From positions 1-16,286 of the forward strand of contig JAHFPO010000033.1 in NCBI GenBank assembly GCA_023266695.1: a stretch of 16,286 nt of DNA. Reading direction: 5' to 3'. Below, in pieces: positions 13,213-16,286 of this stretch (within the stretch, counting starts at the first letter, position 1; each line of letters begins with the position of its first letter). The position numbers were made by a program, and so were the translations under genes. The notes under the pieces are model-generated. The model saw only the letters and a list, made by a program, of their open reading frames with translations. It was not told where the DNA came from and did not search any database. This stretch comes from Hyphomicrobiales bacterium. GTDB lineage: Bacteria > Pseudomonadota > Alphaproteobacteria > Rhizobiales > Xanthobacteraceae.

Positions 13213-13719
13213 ATGGTCCGCGAGCTTGTGGTGCTCGGTCTATTCCCGGCCGCGATGGCTTTCGCGGCCTCGAGCGACCTCGTCAGCATGACGATCTCGA
13301 ATCGGCTGTCGCTCGCCCTGGCCGCGGCCTTCTTCCTGGTCGCGGCGATCATCGGCATGCCGGTCGCCGAAGTGGGGCGCCATGTCCTCGCCAGTCTCCT
13401 CGTCCTCGCCGTTGCATTCGGATTCTTCACCCGCGGCTGGATCGGCGGGGGCGATGCCAAGCTCGCGGCCGCGACCGCGCTTTGGCTCGGCTTTGCCCAT
13501 CTCATGGACTATCTCATCGTGTCCGCCCTCGTGGGCGGCGCGCTCACGATCCTGCTGCTCGAGGCGCGCAAGCTGCCGCTGCCGCGGGCGCTTGCGGGAA
13601 CGCCCTGGATCGCTCGCCTGCACGCGGTCGATTGCGGCATTCCCTATGGCATCGCGCTCGCCGTTGCCGGGCTCGTGGTCTATCCCGAGACCGTATTCAT
13701 GCGGGCGCTCGCCGGCTGA
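13213..13719 (+). CDS. cpaA: prepilin peptidase CpaA/TadV (A24 family)
   Basis: A 168-residue inner-membrane aspartic peptidase of the short CpaA/TadV type, without the N-terminal methylase domain of PilD. Both catalytic aspartates are visible: Asp22 in SSDLVSMTISNRL (20-32) and Asp81 in GGGD (78-81). About five hydrophobic segments span the chain. It should cut the leaders of the two Flp pilins just upstream and the TadE-like proteins on the other strand. Start ATG 13213 follows an AAAGA-type weak ribosome-binding site. A small inverted repeat (GAGCCGG/CCGGCTC, 13174-13193) lies 20 bases before the start. Confidence 0.92.
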   Translation: MVRELVVLGLFPAAMAFAASSDLVSMTISNRLSLALAAAFFLVAAIIGMPVAEVGRHVLASLLVLAVAFGFFTRGWIGGGDAKLAAATALWLGFAHLMDYLIVSALVGGALTILLLEARKLPLPRALAGTPWIARLHAVDCGIPYGIALAVAGLVVYPETVFMRALAG

Positions 13720-13764
13720 CCCTCCGAAGCGCCGGGCGAGACGATTAAATTCGGATACGGCTCA

Positions 13765-13772
13765 TTAACCAT
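13765..13772 (+). promoter_or_regulatory. possible CtrA half-site upstream of cpaB
   Basis: TTAACCAT lies in the 126-bp AT-richer gap between cpaA and cpaB, 73 bases before the cpaB start, and another TTAA lies 16 bases upstream of it. CtrA is known to bind TTAA-N7-TTAA and TTAACCAT half-sites in alphaproteobacteria and controls pilin genes in Caulobacter. Use of this site here is inference. Confidence 0.3.
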
Positions 13773-13845
13773 AATTTGACGTTTGGCTGTTGCAATGCGG
13801 CCTGAACAAGCCGCCCAGCCGCGTTGATTCTTGGGAAGTGAGCGT

Positions 13846-14691
13846 ATGAGAGCCGCCCGTATCGTCGTCCTTGGTGTCGCCCTCTCGGCCGGAGGACTGG
13901 CCTTCATGCTTGCCGGCGGGGAGAAGGTCCCCGCTCCGGTCCAGATCGTGCAGCCGGCCTCGGAGGTCGTCGACATCCTCGTCGCGAAGTCCGACATCGG
14001 CGTCGGTCGTTCGGTTTCGAACGAAGACATGAGCTGGCAACCCTGGCCGATCAAGGCCGCCGGACCTCTGTTCATCCGCAAGAGCGCGCGGCCGAACGCG
14101 ATCGAGGATCTCAAGGGTTCCGTTGCGCGGGCTCCCTTCGTCGCCGGCGAGCCGATCCGTGAACAGAAGCTCGTCAAGGCCGACGGTTCGGGTTTCATGT
14201 CCGCGATCCTGCCGGCCGGCATGCGCGCCGTCTCGACCGAAATCTCGGCCGAGACCGGCGCCGGCGGATTCATCCTGCCGAACGACCGGGTGGACGTGAT
14301 CCTGATCCGCCGCACCGAATCCCAGGGCAAGGGCGGCGGCGAAGGTTTCGTCAGTGAAACCATCCTGCGCAATGTCCGCGTGCTCGCGATCGACCAGACC
14401 GTCGAGGAGAAGAACGGACAGAAGGTCGTGGTCGGAAAAACCACGACGCTCGAATTGAGCGCGCGCCAGACCGAGACGCTCGCGCTTTCGCGCCAGCGCG
14501 GCACTCTCTCGCTCGCGTTGCGTAGTCTCGCCGATGCCAAGCCCGCCAGTAGGTCCGACACCGACGAGGATCAACACACGCTGCACGACAGCACGCTGAC
14601 AATTTGGCGCGGCGTCGACCCCGAGAACTGGAGCTGCGGCCAAAGCTGCGTGCGCGGCCATGGCGTTTCGTCCGTCCCAAGCAATAAATAG
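13846..14691 (+). CDS. cpaB: Flp pilus assembly protein CpaB (RcpC)
   Basis: A 281-residue protein with an N-terminal hydrophobic anchor (5-24), then an SAF-type domain (about 42-110; VVDILVAKSDIGVGRSVSNEDMSW) and the RcpC/CpaB region (about 115-225; GMRAVSTEIS, then GGFILPNDRVDVIL). CpaB sits in the periplasm and helps stabilise the secretin CpaC in Tad systems. The C-terminal extension (about 230-281) is polar and contains WRGVDPENWSCGQSC (254-268), with Cys264 and Cys268, matching the C-terminal motif of the stand-alone N-domain protein in this locus. ATG 13846 has GGGAAG upstream; a TTG 15 bases earlier is less likely. cpaC starts 25 bp after its stop. Confidence 0.92.
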   Translation: MRAARIVVLGVALSAGGLAFMLAGGEKVPAPVQIVQPASEVVDILVAKSDIGVGRSVSNEDMSWQPWPIKAAGPLFIRKSARPNAIEDLKGSVARAPFVAGEPIREQKLVKADGSGFMSAILPAGMRAVSTEISAETGAGGFILPNDRVDVILIRRTESQGKGGGEGFVSETILRNVRVLAIDQTVEEKNGQKVVVGKTTTLELSARQTETLALSRQRGTLSLALRSLADAKPASRSDTDEDQHTLHDSTLTIWRGVDPENWSCGQSCVRGHGVSSVPSNK

Positions 14692-14704
14692 CGGCGCATT
14701 CGAC

Positions 14705-14708
14705 GGAG
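14705..14708 (+). promoter_or_regulatory. ribosome-binding site of cpaC
   Basis: GGAG, eight bases before ATG 14717. It favours this start over an in-frame start at 14660, which would overlap the cpaB end. Confidence 0.65.
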
Positions 14709-14716
14709 ATCATTCG

Positions 14717-16162
14717 ATGTTTGATACGTTCGCGACGGCCATCCGGCTCAAAGCCACCGCCGTCGTCCTCCTCATCGCCATTGCCGCGGTGGCGTCGTCG
14801 ATGCCCACGCGAGCGATGGATGAGAAGGCGTTCAAGCGCGCCAACGCAGGCATGACCGGCGCCCACTTCCTGGCTCTCGGAATCGGGAAGTCCGGGGTCG
14901 TCGATCTTCCGCGCGATGCCAAGGACGTGCTCGTGGCCAATCCGGCAATTGCCAACGCCGTCATGCGCTCGGCGCGGCGCGCGTATCTCATCGGCGTGGC
15001 CGCCGGCCAGACCAGCGTGATCTTCTTCGATTCTGAAGGCCGCCAGCTGGCCGCTTACGACATCGAGGTCGGTCGCGACGCCTCGGGCGTGCGCGAAGCC
15101 TTGAAGAAGATGATGCCGAACTCGTCGGTCAAAGTCGACTCCATCAACGACAGCCTTGTGCTCTCCGGCGAGGTCGCCAATGCCGCCGACGCGCGAAGCG
15201 CGGTCGATACCGCCGCCCGTCTCGTCGGCGATGAAAAGAAGGTGGTCAATGGGCTCATCATCAGGGGCAAGGAACAGGTACTCCTCAAGGTCACGGTTGC
15301 CGAGGTTCAGCGCAGCATCATCAAGCAGCTCGGCATCGACTTGAACGGCGTCAGCGTCGCGGTCGGTTCCGCGGTGCTGGATTTCCAGATCGACAATCCC
15401 TTCACAGTGCAGAATCAGACCATATCGAACACTTTCTTCAAGCCGTCGTACAATTTGCCGGCGGGGGGCACGATCTCGGCGACGCTGCGCGCCATGGAGC
15501 AATCCGGCGTGATGCGTACGCTCGCCGAGCCCAACCTCACCGCGATCTCGGGCGAGTCCGCGAAGTTCCTCGCCGGCGGAGAATTCCCGATTCCGGCCGG
15601 ACAGACTTGCGACGCCACGACCGTGCCGCCGACCTGTCAGATTTCAGTTCAGTTCAAGCAATTCGGCGTCGGTCTCGAATTCACGCCCGTGGTGCTCGGT
15701 GAAGGCCGCATCAGCCTCCGGGTCGCGACCGAGGTGAGCGAGCTGTCGGCGGAGGGCGCGATCAAGTTTTCCAACGTCAACATCCCCTCGCTGAAGGTGC
15801 GGCGCGCGAATTCGACTGTCGAGCTCCCGTCCGGTGGAGCGCTGGTCCTCGCCGGCCTCATTCAGGACCAGACCAAGCAGAACATCAATGGCGTCCCCGG
15901 GCTCATGAACCTTCCCATACTGGGCACGCTGTTCAGGAGCCGCGACTATCAGGCGGGACAGACTGAACTCATGATCCTGGTGACGCCTTATGTGGTGAAG
16001 GCGACCGCGCGGCAGGATCTCTCCCGCCCCGACGATGGCTTCGCCGATCCCGCGGATCCGGCAACCATCCTGCTCGGCCGGCTGAATCGAATCTACGGCG
16101 GTCCCGGCACGTCCGGTGAGCAGCGCACCTACCACGGCAGCTACGGTTTCATAATCGATTGA
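14717..16162 (+). CDS. cpaC: Tad pilus secretin CpaC (RcpA)
   Basis: A 481-residue outer-membrane secretin that forms the channel for the Flp pilus. Residues 1-33 are a signal peptide. A pilus N-terminal domain follows (about 55-120; GKSGVVDLPRDAKDVLVANPAIANAV). A BON-like domain comes next (about 125-180; VKVDSINDSLVLSGEVANAADA), then the secretin core (about 185-430), ending in the hallmark VPGLMNLPILGTLFRS (393-408). A small insert with two cysteines (C298 and C307, around TCDATTVPPTC) follows GGEFPIPAGQ, and may be a disulfide-closed loop. The C-terminal tail of about 50 residues is polar. The next gene begins 25 bp later. Confidence 0.93.
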   Translation: MFDTFATAIRLKATAVVLLIAIAAVASSMPTRAMDEKAFKRANAGMTGAHFLALGIGKSGVVDLPRDAKDVLVANPAIANAVMRSARRAYLIGVAAGQTSVIFFDSEGRQLAAYDIEVGRDASGVREALKKMMPNSSVKVDSINDSLVLSGEVANAADARSAVDTAARLVGDEKKVVNGLIIRGKEQVLLKVTVAEVQRSIIKQLGIDLNGVSVAVGSAVLDFQIDNPFTVQNQTISNTFFKPSYNLPAGGTISATLRAMEQSGVMRTLAEPNLTAISGESAKFLAGGEFPIPAGQTCDATTVPPTCQISVQFKQFGVGLEFTPVVLGEGRISLRVATEVSELSAEGAIKFSNVNIPSLKVRRANSTVELPSGGALVLAGLIQDQTKQNINGVPGLMNLPILGTLFRSRDYQAGQTELMILVTPYVVKATARQDLSRPDDGFADPADPATILLGRLNRIYGGPGTSGEQRTYHGSYGFIID

Positions 16163-16187
16163 GGGCTTGAGGGCTAGGGAGCGAGTG

Positions 16188-16286
16188 ATGCAGAATGTCA
16201 GCGGACAAAACAGCGACAAGCGCGCGCTTTTGTGCGTCCTCGCGTTTACGCTCCTTGCCGGCGGTTGCAACACCGACCGGACAATC
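16188..16286 (+). CDS. cpaD: probable pilus lipoprotein CpaD, 5' end only
   Basis: Thirty-three codons are visible before the right edge. The start ATG 16188 follows GGGAG. The peptide has a basic N-region, a hydrophobic core (ALLCVLAFTLL) and the lipobox LAGGC with the lipidated Cys at residue 27. Position directly after cpaC, lipoprotein nature and known Tad gene order point to CpaD, which supports the secretin at the outer membrane. No CpaD domain sequence is yet visible, so the name rests on context. Confidence 0.7.
   Translation, partial: MQNVSGQNSDKRALLCVLAFTLLAGGCNTDRTI

Noticed and set aside
13765..14661. A 298-codon open frame on the minus strand opposite cpaB
   Set aside because: The plus-strand CpaB protein has clear domains; the antisense frame is low in complexity and lacks a start signal.

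Overview
The window is GC-rich and densely coding, and its gene content points to an alphaproteobacterium, most likely Hyphomicrobiales (Rhizobiales). Signs of this are a DUF2865 secreted protein, an alphaproteobacterial-type pyrE, HrpB, a TIGR02281-like aspartic-protease-fold protein, composite CCCTCTCCCC/GGGGAGAGGG palindromes, and a Tad/Cpa pilus locus with cpaA-cpaB-cpaC-cpaD in order. The species cannot be named from this sequence alone. I see no rRNA, tRNA, CRISPR array, insertion sequence or prophage gene.

Left part (1-5394, all on the minus strand): reading with transcription, an acyltransferase-3 membrane protein, DNA polymerase I (polA), orotate phosphoribosyltransferase (pyrE) and the start of a secreted DUF2865 protein that runs off the left edge. 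polA is the surprise. It is full length and carries every catalytic motif, but one in-frame amber codon (2923-2925) stands where relatives have a serine, directly after the first 3'-5' exonuclease motif. polA also carries an in-frame composite palindromic repeat in its interdomain linker, and a related single palindrome lies just upstream of it.

Middle part (5553-10261, plus strand): helicase HrpB, a short membrane-anchored retropepsin-like protein whose catalytic Asp is replaced by His, and a phosphomannomutase/phosphoglucomutase.

Right part (10298-16286): a Tad/Flp pilus locus arranged as two divergent arms. Leftward are a stand-alone secreted pilus N-domain protein and two TadE-like minor pseudopilins. 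Rightward are two nearly identical Flp pilins, the prepilin peptidase CpaA, the periplasmic CpaB, the secretin CpaC and the start of the lipoprotein CpaD, cut by the right edge. Together they supply pilin subunits, the maturation peptidase, the pseudopilins and the outer-membrane channel. The ATPase and platform genes (cpaE, cpaF, tadB, tadC) would be expected beyond the right edge. The stand-alone N-domain protein and CpaB share a C-terminal RGVDxExWSC-x3-C motif that is not part of the usual description of either family.
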